DNA of 64,000 nucleotides from Williamsia sterculiae (GCF_900156495.1 NZ_FTNT01000001.1:124001-188000); one strand, 5' to 3'; shown: positions 46,464-56,023, counted from the first letter of the stretch. The notes: generated by a model not told the origin, from the sequence alone. A program made the numbers and translations.

Positions 46464-47177
46464 GTGACCATGGGTTGGAGTACCCGGGAACTCGCGGAAC
46501 TCACCGGCACCACGATCAAAACCGTCCGGCACTATCACGACATCGGTCTTCTCGACGAGCCCAGCCGTGCGAGCAACGGCTACAAGCAGTACACGACTGC
46601 GCATCTGGTGCGGATGCTGCAGATTCGACGCCTGGTGGATCTGGGTGTTCCCCTCGCGGAGGTGGCGATGGTGGAGCGCGCCGACGCGGAGTCGGAGGAC
46701 GCCATCCGCAGGATCGACGCCGAGTGTGCGGCGACCATCGACCGTCTACACAAGGTGCGTGTGGAACTCGCCCAGATCCTGCGCAACCGGGACGCCGTGA
46801 CCATGCCCAGCGGATTCGAGGATGCGGCAGGGGAGTTGACGGACGCCGATCGTGCGCTGATCACCGTCTACTCACGCGTGCTCGACGACGAGGCCATGGA
46901 CGAGGTTCGCGCGATGGCGGCCACCGAGTACCCGACCGACGGCGACTTCACCGCATTGCCCGCCGATGCGGGTGACGAGGTGATCGAGGATCTCGCGCGC
47001 CGGATGGTTCCCGTCATCCGACAGATCCATGAGCGCTACCCGCGTGCACGCCGGATGTCGATCGCCGGTGGGTCCGGCGACAACCCCACCGGCCAGGCGA
47101 TCTCTGAGCTGTACAACCCGGCTCAGGTGCGGGTGTTGCGGCTGGCCGCGCAACTCCTGGGCGACGCCGACGTCTGA
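46464..47177 (+). CDS. MerR-family transcriptional regulator
   Basis: 237 residues from GTG 46464 (ATG 46470 is equally possible) behind CGAGGAG. The N-terminal winged helix reads STRELAELTGTTIKTVRHYHD and is followed by the MerR wing GYKQYTTAHLVRML and a coiled dimer helix. The C-terminal ~130 residues form an effector-like helical domain without metal-binding cysteines, so a small organic ligand is more likely than a metal. It precedes the exported hydrolase gene. Confidence 0.88.
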   Translation: MTMGWSTRELAELTGTTIKTVRHYHDIGLLDEPSRASNGYKQYTTAHLVRMLQIRRLVDLGVPLAEVAMVERADAESEDAIRRIDAECAATIDRLHKVRVELAQILRNRDAVTMPSGFEDAAGELTDADRALITVYSRVLDDEAMDEVRAMAATEYPTDGDFTALPADAGDEVIEDLARRMVPVIRQIHERYPRARRMSIAGGSGDNPTGQAISELYNPAQVRVLRLAAQLLGDADV

Positions 47178-47242
47178 TCCGCCATTGCCGGCGAGACCTG
47201 CTGCGATCACCCGTGTCCATCATCATCGTCCGAGGAGAAACC

Positions 47243-48817
47243 TTGCGTCGCCACCCAGTACTGATCCTGCTGACCGCTCTCGTGATCGGAGTACTCACCG
47301 CCGGGTGCGGTGACGCCGCCGACACTTCGGGCGACGCTGCGAGTTCATCGTCGGCGACACCTGCCGCACTGGACCGCTTCTACGGGCAGTCGCTGTCGTG
47401 GGGTGACTGTCGGCCGTTCGCCTCCACCGCGGTGGAGAGGCCGTACTACGTCGCTCCGTTCCAATGCGCGCGAATGACCGTGCCACTGGCCTACAGCCGG
47501 CCGGAGGGTCGGACGGCGTCGATCGGGGTGATGCGCCTCCCGGCAAAGGGTGACCGGATCGGATCCCTGGTGGTGAACCCTGGCGGTCCGGGTGGATCCG
47601 GGATGACGCAGGCGGCGCTCGCCTCGATCGGCCTGAAGAACACTGATATCCCGAAGCGGTTCGACGTGGTCGGATTCGATCCGCGTGGCGTCGGCGCGTC
47701 CACCCCGGCCATCCACTGCTTCACTGACGCACAGCGCGACCGTGGTGACGACCGGGTGACCGCGCTGGGGTCTGCAGGTCCATGGACGGCGGACTACACG
47801 CGGAACCTGGTGCAGGAGTGCGCAAACAGATCGGGCGGTCGTGATGCGTTGGCAGCAGTCGGAACTCGTGATGTGGCCAGGGATATGGACGTTCTCCGCG
47901 CGGTGCTGGGTGAGCAGAAACTGACGTTCGCGGGCCAGAGCTACGGCACCCGACTCGGGGCGGTGTACGCGGAGATGTTCCCCCGCAATCTGCGGGCCAT
48001 GGTGCTCGACGGCGCGATCGATCCCGGTCTCGGTACCGCCGAGCGACGAATCATCCTGCACCGTGGGTTCCAGCGTTCATTCGACCTGATGGCGGCCTCG
48101 TGCGCCAAGCAGGCGGACTGCCCGCTGGGTACCGACCCCGGTAGGTCCACCGAGGAGTTCCAGAAGATCACTCGACCGCTGCTCACGAACCCTGTTCCCG
48201 CGGGTGGAGGCAGAAATTTGGGATTCAACCAGGCCACCGGTGGTGTGGTCAACGGGCTGTACTACTCCGAGCAGTGGCCGGCGATCATCGCCGCGATCGC
48301 ACAGGTGAAGAACGAGCACCGTGGCGAGAAGTTGATCGCGCTCAACGATGCTCTGGCTGTGCGAGGTCCGGATGGGGTGTGGAACAACCAGAGCGACGCG
48401 AATTACGCGATCAACTGCAATGACGAGCAGCGTCGCACTCCCGAGCAGGAGGCCGACCTCCGAAGCGCGGTGTTCGAGACCAGTCCGTTCCTGGATCCCG
48501 GGCAGCCCGTCGACGGTGTCAGTCGGGACGGGTGTGAGGCGTGGCCGGTCGCGCCGTCGTTGAACATCCCCTACGCACAGGACATCGACAAGTCGGTGCT
48601 ACCCCAGACGATGGTCATCTCCGTCACCGGTGACCCCGTCACCCCGTACGACTCCGGCAAGCAACTGGCTCAGGATCTCGGGGCGAAGATGTTGACCGTC
48701 AACGGTGAGCGACACACGGTGGCGCAAGCCGGTCTGAACCCGTGCGTGAACGGAATGTTCGCGGACTACCTGATCAACCTGAAGCTGCCTGCCGACGGAG
48801 CGAGCTGCACGTTGTGA
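47243..48817 (+). CDS. Exported lipoprotein alpha/beta hydrolase (TAP-like peptidase)
   Basis: About 524 residues from TTG 47243, with GAGGAG 5 nt upstream; a GTG at 47213 lacks this site. Lipoprotein signal with lipobox LTAGC. Seen: the oxyanion loop NPGGPGGSG, the nucleophile elbow GQSYGTRLG, a TAP-like C-terminal domain with VTGDPVTPY (acid) and NGERHTVA (His). It resembles mycobacterial Hip1/CaeA-type serine proteases (recalled). The upstream MerR regulator may control it. Confidence 0.85.
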   Translation: MRRHPVLILLTALVIGVLTAGCGDAADTSGDAASSSSATPAALDRFYGQSLSWGDCRPFASTAVERPYYVAPFQCARMTVPLAYSRPEGRTASIGVMRLPAKGDRIGSLVVNPGGPGGSGMTQAALASIGLKNTDIPKRFDVVGFDPRGVGASTPAIHCFTDAQRDRGDDRVTALGSAGPWTADYTRNLVQECANRSGGRDALAAVGTRDVARDMDVLRAVLGEQKLTFAGQSYGTRLGAVYAEMFPRNLRAMVLDGAIDPGLGTAERRIILHRGFQRSFDLMAASCAKQADCPLGTDPGRSTEEFQKITRPLLTNPVPAGGGRNLGFNQATGGVVNGLYYSEQWPAIIAAIAQVKNEHRGEKLIALNDALAVRGPDGVWNNQSDANYAINCNDEQRRTPEQEADLRSAVFETSPFLDPGQPVDGVSRDGCEAWPVAPSLNIPYAQDIDKSVLPQTMVISVTGDPVTPYDSGKQLAQDLGAKMLTVNGERHTVAQAGLNPCVNGMFADYLINLKLPADGASCTL

Positions 48818-48823
48818 TGGGGC

Positions 48824-48839
48824 GCTGGGGCCGACGACG
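48824..48839. other. Possible degenerate attachment-site copy (left island edge)
   Basis: GCTGGGGCCGACGACG matches 14 of 16 bases of 59390-59405 (GCTGGAGCCGATGACG), the 3' end of tRNA-Gly, in direct orientation. It lies 7 nt after the hydrolase stop, where composition changes. A chance match in GC-rich DNA is possible. Confidence 0.35.
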
Positions 48840-48957
48840 CTTGATCACAAATTGTTCCGAGCCCGCTATGACTGCGCGACTGACGCGCTGGTGGTCAGGT
48901 CACCGTCGCGGCTCCATCGACGGACCTTCAGCATCAGCGTGAAATGCTGTGAATCTG

Positions 48958-48986
48958 TTGTGGACGCTCATAGCTCGGGTTATGCT
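48958..48986 (+). promoter_or_regulatory. Promoter of the glycoside hydrolase gene, near-leaderless
   Basis: TTGTGG (48958-48963), a 17-bp spacer and TATGCT (48981-48986) end only 7 nt before ATG 48994, so the mRNA should begin at or next to the start codon. Confidence 0.55.
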
Positions 48987-48993
48987 CCGTCGC

Positions 48994-50133
48994 ATGAGCC
49001 GTCCGCCCTCATCGGTGTTCGTGTATTTCCGACGATTCGTGCTGGCCGTTCTCTGCTGGGTGATGTTCCTCGTCCTGTGTCCGATCTCGCACGCTTCGGC
49101 GGCGAATTCATATCCAGGACGCAACGGCATCGGAATGAACGGGTTGAGTTTTCGGGATTCGACTTCTACGCAGAATGCGGCTGCCGCACGGATTGCCGGC
49201 GTGGGCGCCAAGTGGGTGCGAATCGAGGCGGATTGGTGGTATGTCCAGGGGGGCGGCCGTACCGTCTACGACTGGGCGGGTTTGGATGGCGCCGTTGCGG
49301 CAGCACGCTCCCATTCGCTGAACGTTCTGATGCTCATACAGAAGACCCCACCGTGGGCGAGGTCTACAACCAATGGGAGCACACCGCCGACCAACGTTAA
49401 CGATTACGCCGCTTTCGCTTCGAAAGTGGTCGCACGTTATGCGCCGCAGGGAATAACCGCATACGAGGTTTGGAACGAGCCCAACATCTCCGTATTCTGG
49501 GCAGATCCGACGACGGGAAAGCCAAATATTCAAGGATATGTCAACCTGCTGAAGGCAGCATACCCAGCAATGAAGGCTGCAACCACCACCCCCATCAAGG
49601 TGATCAGCGCTGGGCTCGCCCCATACGGAACTACCGGCACCAGCCCGGATGGAAATGCAATATCGCCATTGACATTCTTGCAGCAAATGTACGCCGCGAA
49701 CGCAAAGAACTATTTCGATGCAGTCGGTTGGCACCCGTACACATCGCCAGCGCTTCCGAACGACACAGCAGATTGGAATGGCTGGTCTCAGATGTCGGTC
49801 GACTTCCGCGCCGCGGATGGTTCTATTCGACAGAAGAGCGTGAGGACAATTATGTCCGACAACGGTGACGCCGGAAAGGGCGTGGTCATGACCGAGGCGG
49901 GTGGTCCTACCGCCGGTGAGGCCAGCCTGACCGAGGACCAGCAGCGCCTCGCCTATCAGCAAGCAGTCACCGCGCGTGCGTCATGGGACTGGGCAGGGCC
50001 GATCTTCTTCTACACGATCAACGATTTTGCGCCTGTGACAACCCAGAGCCCGGACCGTGAAAACTACTTCGGTGTGTACCGATACGACGGCACTGCCAAG
50101 CCCGCAGTGTCTGTCCTGCAATCTGTGAGCTGA
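48994..50133 (+). CDS. Exported clan GH-A glycoside hydrolase
   Basis: 379 residues from ATG 48994. A Sec signal peptide (FVLAVLCWVMFLVLCPISH, cleavage near SHASA-AN). TIM-barrel motifs: IEADWWYVQG, TPPWARS, VWNEPNISVFW with the acid/base Glu, WHPYTSP, and VVMTEAGGP with the nucleophile Glu. The pattern fits GH39/GH5-like enzymes and recalls PslG-type exopolysaccharide hydrolases; the exact family is inferred. Codon use is visibly less GC-rich than in upstream genes. It opens the island. Confidence 0.82.
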   Translation: MSRPPSSVFVYFRRFVLAVLCWVMFLVLCPISHASAANSYPGRNGIGMNGLSFRDSTSTQNAAAARIAGVGAKWVRIEADWWYVQGGGRTVYDWAGLDGAVAAARSHSLNVLMLIQKTPPWARSTTNGSTPPTNVNDYAAFASKVVARYAPQGITAYEVWNEPNISVFWADPTTGKPNIQGYVNLLKAAYPAMKAATTTPIKVISAGLAPYGTTGTSPDGNAISPLTFLQQMYAANAKNYFDAVGWHPYTSPALPNDTADWNGWSQMSVDFRAADGSIRQKSVRTIMSDNGDAGKGVVMTEAGGPTAGEASLTEDQQRLAYQQAVTARASWDWAGPIFFYTINDFAPVTTQSPDRENYFGVYRYDGTAKPAVSVLQSVS

Positions 50134-50475
50134 TGCCGAGGTGCTTGACGATTTTCGAGCGTACGACGTAATTCGATTTTAGAGTGAAGCTCCTGTCGAG
50201 CGCGAGAGTTACCCAACGTTTGCCTATTTTTCACTCCGACTATGTGTCATCGCCATGTCCGCGGCTTTCGATGAACCGCATTCGTACCCGCAGGTCTGAA
50301 TCCGCTGGACCTTGAGCCAACAACAGATATCGCGAACTTGGTGAACTCGCTACTGGCGATATGCGTATGCGAAATGATTCATCGGACGCGGGGCACGAAG
50401 CCCAATCTGAGTGACCTCGCTAGCGATAAAACCAAACGGCCAGCGTCGACGACTGTCGGCGAGCATACTTGGATC
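50134..50475. other. Non-coding stretch inside the island (342 bp)
   Basis: AT-richer DNA with stops in all frames of interest. A weak distant dyad (GAGTGAA ... TTCACTC) may close the hydrolase transcript. CATACT at 50464-50469, 6 nt before the next ATG, is a possible -10. A GTG at 50338 could extend the next ORF by 46 residues but shows no ribosome binding site. Confidence 0.5.
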
Positions 50476-50694
50476 ATGGTAAGCAAATACGTGGCAGATG
50501 TGGGCAACGGTACGTCAACCTCTATTGTAATTACGCACGGTCTCGGAACCCGCGATCTTCAGGTTGATTTGTACGACGTGACCACCGGTGAAACGGTGGA
50601 CTGCGACGTGGTCAGGACGTCCACGTCTGCGGTGACCTTGGGTTTTGCAACCGCGCCTGCATCTAACTCGCTACGCGTCGTTGTTCAGGGCTGA
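50476..50694 (+). CDS. Small phage-tail-type domain protein
   Basis: 72 residues from ATG 50476. The sequence (ITHGLGTRDLQVDLYDVTTG ... VTLGFATAPASNSLRVVVQG) is an all-beta module that I recognise as common at the ends of actinophage minor tail proteins; here it is a whole ORF. The tailspike gene begins 3 nt after the stop, so they are co-translated. Confidence 0.6.
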   Translation: MVSKYVADVGNGTSTSIVITHGLGTRDLQVDLYDVTTGETVDCDVVRTSTSAVTLGFATAPASNSLRVVVQG

Positions 50695-50697
50695 AAG

Positions 50698-53022
50698 ATG
50701 GCACGCAAACAATTAGGAACCGCTCCGACACGTGCTGCTGATGCCCTCACGGTTGCGGCTCTTGCTACTAAGTGGGCCGTCGTCAACGTTAAGGACTACG
50801 GCGCGACTGGAGATGGCACCACCGACGATAGCGCGGCAATCACAGCCGCAACTTCAGCGCTCACTAATGGGCAGACGCTGTACTTTCCGGCGGGAAACTA
50901 TCGTTTCGCGCAGAAGAATCCAGCGTCTGGTGCGGCAGTTGCGGTCGTAGGTAAATCCAACATTGCGATCATGTTCGATCCGGCGGCACGGTTGACCATG
51001 GACAACCTTGATTCCTCGGGCAACGGAACCGGACACGGCATCCTCGTCAAGGGGGCGGCCACCAACGTCACCCTCGTGAACCCGAACATCACTTGGACCA
51101 CGGTGCCCAGTGCCCGTAGCTTCGGCGACGGTGTGCACGTACTTGGGTACCCATCTGACAGTGCTCCTCCGGCGGGTTGGGTAGGTTCCACCGGCACCGT
51201 CACAAATCTCACGGTAATAAATGGCAGAGTCGCGAACGCACCGCAAACCGGCATGGTGCTTCTCGGGGTATCCGACCCCAAGATCATAGGTTTCCGGGCG
51301 ATATCAACCTTGGCTGATGGTTTGCATTTCAACGCTTGCCGTCGCATCACCGCCATGGGGCATACCGCTCTCTCCTGCGGAGACGACGGTCTCGCCTTCG
51401 TCACGTACTATGACGCGTCGGCGCTGTGGGCAACTTCGGATGACGGCCCGTTCCAAACGTCAGTATTGACTGATTGGTGTAATTCTGGTGCTGTAGCGGC
51501 TGTTGCGGTGACCGGTGGATCCGCTAATGGCGTCAGAATTCAGCAAGCGCGGGATCTCGCAGTTTCCAGTGTCACAGTAAACGGAAAATCCAGCGGCATC
51601 ATAATCAACTCATCTATTGCTGGTGGTTCGATCGCGTGGACATCATTAGCGTCACGAAACGTTACTATTAACTCGATTGCCATTGCGTCGTGCGACACTG
51701 GAATCACCATCAGAACGGAACAAATCAACTCGACGAACGATTCCAAATGGTGGGACTTCGCCGGAGTAAACGTTGCCGACGCCGATGTGCGCGGCTGCAC
51801 CAACTGGTCGGTATCATGTAGTGGCGACGGGTCCGTCAACTCGACCGTCGCAGGCATCAGGTTGGGATCAATGAAGCTGGTTGCCGGAAGCGGCGGTGGA
51901 GGCCAAGGCGGAGTCAATATCACCAGTCTGCGATCGGCTGCTATTGACGGTGTCCATCTCGTCACCGACCACGGCTCTCAATTTCTCATCGGTGGTGCCG
52001 ACACTCTCAGGTCTGGTTCGGTGACCGCGCTACCGTCTTCCCAACTTTCGATTGGCCGAGTGGTCAATGAAGGAGGGAATTTGCTGATACAAGACATTGC
52101 CGGCATCACCGCAGTGACCGTTGAATCACGAAACGCTCCGGGAGATGGTGTTCAGCTCAATCGTGTCAAGGACGCCGTGATACAGAATTTGCGGTCGACA
52201 TTGCCCGGCCGGAGCGGTGGATTGACTCGAGGGTTGCTCCTCACCAAGACGTTCAATATTGATATCGCCAATGCAGTCGTTGCAATGGATGCTGCGACGC
52301 CGTCAAGCTTCTCTTCCATCGAAATCGGCGGTGGAGACGCCGGTGACATTGCAGCGAATGGATTGCGTATCGAGAAGCTCACGTACACCTCCGCTCTGAA
52401 TGACACGGCAAACAAAGCCGTCTCACAGGGGGGAAGCTACGGACCCTTGGCGTGGTATGCGCGCCTCAATTGGCGGCACTCCGGAGCCAGCACCCCTGTC
52501 TGGTTCCGTGGTCAATTGGGCGATCAGGCAACGGTGGTCCCGCTGTTGCGGCAAACACTGAACTCCGGTTCCACGGTCTACCAGGGGTTGGCGATACCCA
52601 TGGGAGCGCTATTGGTTGGAGCCAAGTTTCGCGTCACCCTCGATTTCGCTAACCCTGCGACGGCGGCAACACAAGCAATTGCGTTGCGATGGGGGCCCAA
52701 TGGCTCTGCCGGTGATACCCCTGTGCTGTCCTTCACTGCGACAGGGACGGCAGCAGCGGACAAGGCTCGACTGGTCTTTGACGTGGGTGTTGACTCTATA
52801 TCCACAACTACGGGGGCAGTCACCGCGCAACTCCAGATGACGCGACAGCTTCAATCTGGCACCACCGGCTTTCACAACGTCACCGCAGCGACTTCACAGT
52901 TCTCCGATGCGCAAGCCACCTCGCTCAATACATTTGCCGCCACGTATCTGGGCGTCAGTATCGTGACATCAGTTGCCTCGACGACGATCCTCCTCAGCGG
53001 CGTCATCGAGAGGATCTACTAG
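50698..53022 (+). CDS. Tailspike-like right-handed beta-helix protein (pectate-lyase superfamily)
   Basis: 774 residues without a signal peptide. The N-terminus has a phage-type segment (RAADALTVAALATK), then the pectate-lyase-3 signature VNVKDYGATGDGTTDDSAAI and LYFPAGNYRF, then many beta-helix turns (GILVKGA, GVHVLG, GLHFNACRR, GVRIQQARD, GVQLNRVKD). The last ~150 residues are a beta-rich receptor- or trimer-type domain. It likely binds or cuts polysaccharide. No other phage structural genes are present. Confidence 0.8.
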   Translation: MARKQLGTAPTRAADALTVAALATKWAVVNVKDYGATGDGTTDDSAAITAATSALTNGQTLYFPAGNYRFAQKNPASGAAVAVVGKSNIAIMFDPAARLTMDNLDSSGNGTGHGILVKGAATNVTLVNPNITWTTVPSARSFGDGVHVLGYPSDSAPPAGWVGSTGTVTNLTVINGRVANAPQTGMVLLGVSDPKIIGFRAISTLADGLHFNACRRITAMGHTALSCGDDGLAFVTYYDASALWATSDDGPFQTSVLTDWCNSGAVAAVAVTGGSANGVRIQQARDLAVSSVTVNGKSSGIIINSSIAGGSIAWTSLASRNVTINSIAIASCDTGITIRTEQINSTNDSKWWDFAGVNVADADVRGCTNWSVSCSGDGSVNSTVAGIRLGSMKLVAGSGGGGQGGVNITSLRSAAIDGVHLVTDHGSQFLIGGADTLRSGSVTALPSSQLSIGRVVNEGGNLLIQDIAGITAVTVESRNAPGDGVQLNRVKDAVIQNLRSTLPGRSGGLTRGLLLTKTFNIDIANAVVAMDAATPSSFSSIEIGGGDAGDIAANGLRIEKLTYTSALNDTANKAVSQGGSYGPLAWYARLNWRHSGASTPVWFRGQLGDQATVVPLLRQTLNSGSTVYQGLAIPMGALLVGAKFRVTLDFANPATAATQAIALRWGPNGSAGDTPVLSFTATGTAAADKARLVFDVGVDSISTTTGAVTAQLQMTRQLQSGTTGFHNVTAATSQFSDAQATSLNTFAATYLGVSIVTSVASTTILLSGVIERIY

Positions 53023-53260
53023 GAAACCTAATATAAGCTCGTATCTGTTTAATCACAGGCTCGATTGCACGGGCATCGTTCGGTTTGTGCGCTACTTGAC
53101 GCTGATGGTGGATCCGCCGACCGCGGTCATCGTCATACTCCGCGCCTCTCGGGTTGCGCGATTGGCGACTCCTCGTGTGGACTTGTACGAGTAGCTTCAC
53201 CTGAGCGTGGTCGCCTGAAACTTCCACGACCGTAAACCTGGTTAGGTAGTGTCGTGTCGT
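53023..53260. other. Intergenic gap between the two beta-helix genes
   Basis: No gene seen. TAGTGT at 53247-53252 lies 8 nt before ATG 53261 and may be the -10 of a near-leaderless transcript for the second beta-helix gene. Confidence 0.4.
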
Positions 53261-54691
53261 ATGAGCACATTGTCTGTCGTCAGCGTCAAGGATTACGGAG
53301 CTGTTGGAGACGGCACCACCGATGACACCACGTCGGTATCCAACGCACTGACTGCGGCGAGGGCGGCCGCGAAGCCTCTTTACTTTCCCTCTGGTACCTA
53401 CTTAATCACTGCATTTCCCACAGTCCAGGACCAGGACAGGTTCTGGGGGGAAGGGCGCTGGCTAACGAAGATTTTGTACAACGGCACCGGAACGCTTGCG
53501 ACCTTCACGGGCAAGCAGTTTCTGGAGTTCCGGGATCTTCAGTTTTATGCCACTGCCGCAGGGGCACGGCTTCTCAAGCTGTCAGGTTGCTTTCGCTGCT
53601 CCTTCAAGAGTGTGATCGTCCGTGGTAACCACACCGGCGCGAACACTACCTACCAAGGCCAGGTCGGCATCGAACTCTCCGACAACACAGGCGGCACCTT
53701 CTTTACCGACTGCGACATCCAGAACCTGGGTATCGGCTTACGCACTTCGTGTATCGAAAACGAAATGGCGCAGTGCAAATTCACCAGCAACTGGAAGTCC
53801 CTGTACGGGATCGGGGGCACAGCGAACGCGGGCATGTACCTGGTCAACGTAGAGTTCGTGGGCGGCACCAACGACCAAACCACGTATGCCCACATCATCA
53901 TCGACGGGTCGGCGAACAGCTGGTCATTGGTGAACGTGTGGATGGAAGGCTGTAAGTACGGGGCGGTGGTAGGCGCATCGGGTTCTGGGCCTACACAGTT
54001 CGCCATGACTGGATGCAAGGTGGCCGGTCGGACGACCGGTGTGGTGTTGAATGCATGTCTTCAGCCAACTCTGCTGAATGTGGAGTTCGACCAAGACCAG
54101 AACTCAGACACGTCACCGACTGAGCTCTCGATTAACTCGACCTACTGCGTGACCGGCGCGTCTATTAACTGTGTCAGCACGATGCAAGACGACATCCAGT
54201 TCTCGGTGTACCCGCCGTATTGGTTCGTGGTCCGTAAGGGCAATGTCCACATCGGAGCGCTCGACGCGTACGCGGTGGGCTCAGTCGGCACTTCGGTGCC
54301 GAATAAGGACTATGTCGATTATCGGTTCGCGAACCGATCAGCCTTCGATGCCTCTTACGTCCATACCCTCGGCAGCGTCGCCCGTGCCGCCGGGCTCGGT
54401 ACGGGCGGTAGCGGCTACCGGTTTTCCCAGGCCAAGACGCTGCAGAAGATCACCATCCGAGGTCGCACCGCGGACGCGTCCGGAAACTTGACCGTTCAGG
54501 TGCTGAAGAACGGGTCATCGACAGGGATGCCATCGATTACCGCCGCCGCGGGGTCACAGGTCTCGGGTGTCACTTCGTACGGCACGTGGTCGGTCGCCGA
54601 AGGGGACATCCTCACCTTCAACGTAACGGCCGTCGGAACCACTCCCGGACAAGGGTTGACCATCGATCTGTTCGGTATTGGCGCGGCATGA
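53261..54691 (+). CDS. Second tailspike-like beta-helix protein
   Basis: 476 residues from ATG 53261. It opens directly with SVKDYGAVGDGTTDDT and PLYFPSGTYLI, the same pectate-lyase-3 N-terminus as the first. Beta-helix turns fill the middle; GTSVPNKDYVDYRF marks the start of a phage-type C-terminal part, and a jelly-roll-like domain (TIRGRTADASGNLTVQVLKN ...) ends it. There is no signal peptide. It is not a duplicate of the first protein beyond the N-terminal motif. Confidence 0.8.
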   Translation: MSTLSVVSVKDYGAVGDGTTDDTTSVSNALTAARAAAKPLYFPSGTYLITAFPTVQDQDRFWGEGRWLTKILYNGTGTLATFTGKQFLEFRDLQFYATAAGARLLKLSGCFRCSFKSVIVRGNHTGANTTYQGQVGIELSDNTGGTFFTDCDIQNLGIGLRTSCIENEMAQCKFTSNWKSLYGIGGTANAGMYLVNVEFVGGTNDQTTYAHIIIDGSANSWSLVNVWMEGCKYGAVVGASGSGPTQFAMTGCKVAGRTTGVVLNACLQPTLLNVEFDQDQNSDTSPTELSINSTYCVTGASINCVSTMQDDIQFSVYPPYWFVVRKGNVHIGALDAYAVGSVGTSVPNKDYVDYRFANRSAFDASYVHTLGSVARAAGLGTGGSGYRFSQAKTLQKITIRGRTADASGNLTVQVLKNGSSTGMPSITAAAGSQVSGVTSYGTWSVAEGDILTFNVTAVGTTPGQGLTIDLFGIGAA

Positions 54692-54711
54692 CTGTAACCA
54701 CGCACCGCTAA

Positions 54712-55213
54712 GCTGTACTACAAGGTCAGTAGCGAACGGCGGACGGCAAGCACCGCACCAAGGGAGGGTTTCGCAGTCGTAACGCCGCCAGGGATCACGC
54801 GACGACGGTCGAGTTCAATCAGCAACGCGGCACTACGTTCGACCCGAAGCCGGGTGAGGTGACGTTCCGTGTAGCAACGGCAGCATGGTTCGAATCCCGG
54901 TGCGATTTGATGGCGGCGACGCGGGCCGGTTATGCCTGCGCCTTGGCGCTCGCGGAGGACTGTAGCTCGAATATGACCGAGCTGGGAATCGGCGCGGTGA
55001 CTTACCCGCTCATGCCATCAAGCGCGGGCGGATCTCGCGGTGGTGGACCGGCTGACAGCAGCTGGTAAGAAGCCGTCGACAGTGCGGCACGCGTACTTCC
55101 TTGTGCGGATGGTTCTCGCGCAGGCGGTCGTGGACGGACGGCTCACTGCGAACCCCGCCGATTGCGTCAGGCTGCCGACCGAACGCGATGCTCGGCATGG
55201 TGGACGACCCTAG
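54712..55213 (+). pseudogene. Decayed tyrosine integrase (first copy)
   Basis: Fragments in different frames follow integrase order: YYKVSSE, RTADGKHRTKGGF and FRSRNAARDH (arm-type DNA-binding region), TFRVATAAWFESRCDL (core-binding start), then in another frame RLTAAGKKPSTVRHAYF and AQAVVDGRLTANPAD. The last part matches the second integrase (TTAGKKPSTVRHAYFVV, EQAVVDGLLRDNPAD). It stops at 55211-55213; the catalytic domain is missing. Confidence 0.8.
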
Positions 55214-55360
55214 CGAGTTTCCGATGGCGGCGCGAGTCAGCGCACAAGGGTTAGTCTACGCTCAAAAACGTTGTCAGAGGATGCCTGTGTATAAGGCGCG
55301 TCACCTTACGGCGGTGTGGGGCGTAAACGGTGGTTTGCGCCATAACTGTGGGGAGACAAC

Positions 55361-55984
55361 ATGAGTCACATGATCGCTTACCTACGCGTCAGCACTCAGG
55401 AGCAGGCAGATAGCGGCCTTGGTCTGCAGGCTCAGGAGGCGGCGCTCAGGGCCGAGGCGGCTCGCCGAGGCTGGGAGCTGACGATCCTGCGTGACGAGGG
55501 AGCAAGCGGTAAGAACGTCAACCCCGGTCTACGAGAAGCGCTCGACAGGTTGGGCGCCGGGCTGGCAGACGGGCTCGTCGTCACCAAGCTAGATCGCCTA
55601 GCGCGCAGCGTCAGCCACGCCAGCGACATCATCGAGCGCGCCCAGTCGCAGCGATGGAACCTCGTCATGCTCGACCTGGGCATCGACTTGGCCACGCCGA
55701 GCGGCGAGGCGATGGCCCACATGCTGGCGACGTTCGCGCAGCTGGAGCGCCGACTAATCGGGGAGAGGACCAGGGCCGCGCTCGCCGCGAAGAAGGCTCA
55801 GGGTGCGACGCTGGGCGGCCGCGCATGGCGTCCGGTGTGGTGATGCGCCGCATCGTCGGGATGCGAGACCAAGGCATGAGCTACGGGGCTATCGCCCGCG
55901 AACTGACAGCCTCCGGGAGCTCAGCCCAGCCGGTCGCCCGGTGTGGCAGCCCAGCACCGTTCGCCGCATCTGCGTCTCGCATCA
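55361..55984 (+). pseudogene. Serine recombinase (resolvase/invertase type), C-terminus frameshifted
   Basis: From ATG 55361 (GGGGAGA upstream) 160 residues are open to 55843 and hold the whole resolvase domain: YLRVSTQEQ with the catalytic serine, LGLQAQEAAL, VVTKLDRLARS, and FAQLERRLIGERT. The C-terminal HTH continues only in other frames: RRIVGMRDQGMSYGAIAREL, then GRPVWQPSTVRRI. Two indels, near 55820 and 55915, therefore removed DNA binding. Confidence 0.78.
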
Positions 55985-56012
55985 CAGCCGACAGCCGACA
56001 GCCGACAGCCGA
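55985..56012. repeat. Four tandem copies of a 7-bp unit
   Basis: CAGCCGA occurs four times in a row, just before the second integrase start. It may be a slippage product in decayed DNA. Confidence 0.8.
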
Positions 56013-56023
56013 CGTGGCCTGAC

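Noticed and set aside
54886-54906. tRNA T-arm-like string GGTTCGAATCCCGG
   Set aside because: The T-stem does not pair and no cloverleaf surrounds it; it encodes the WFESR segment of the integrase remnant.
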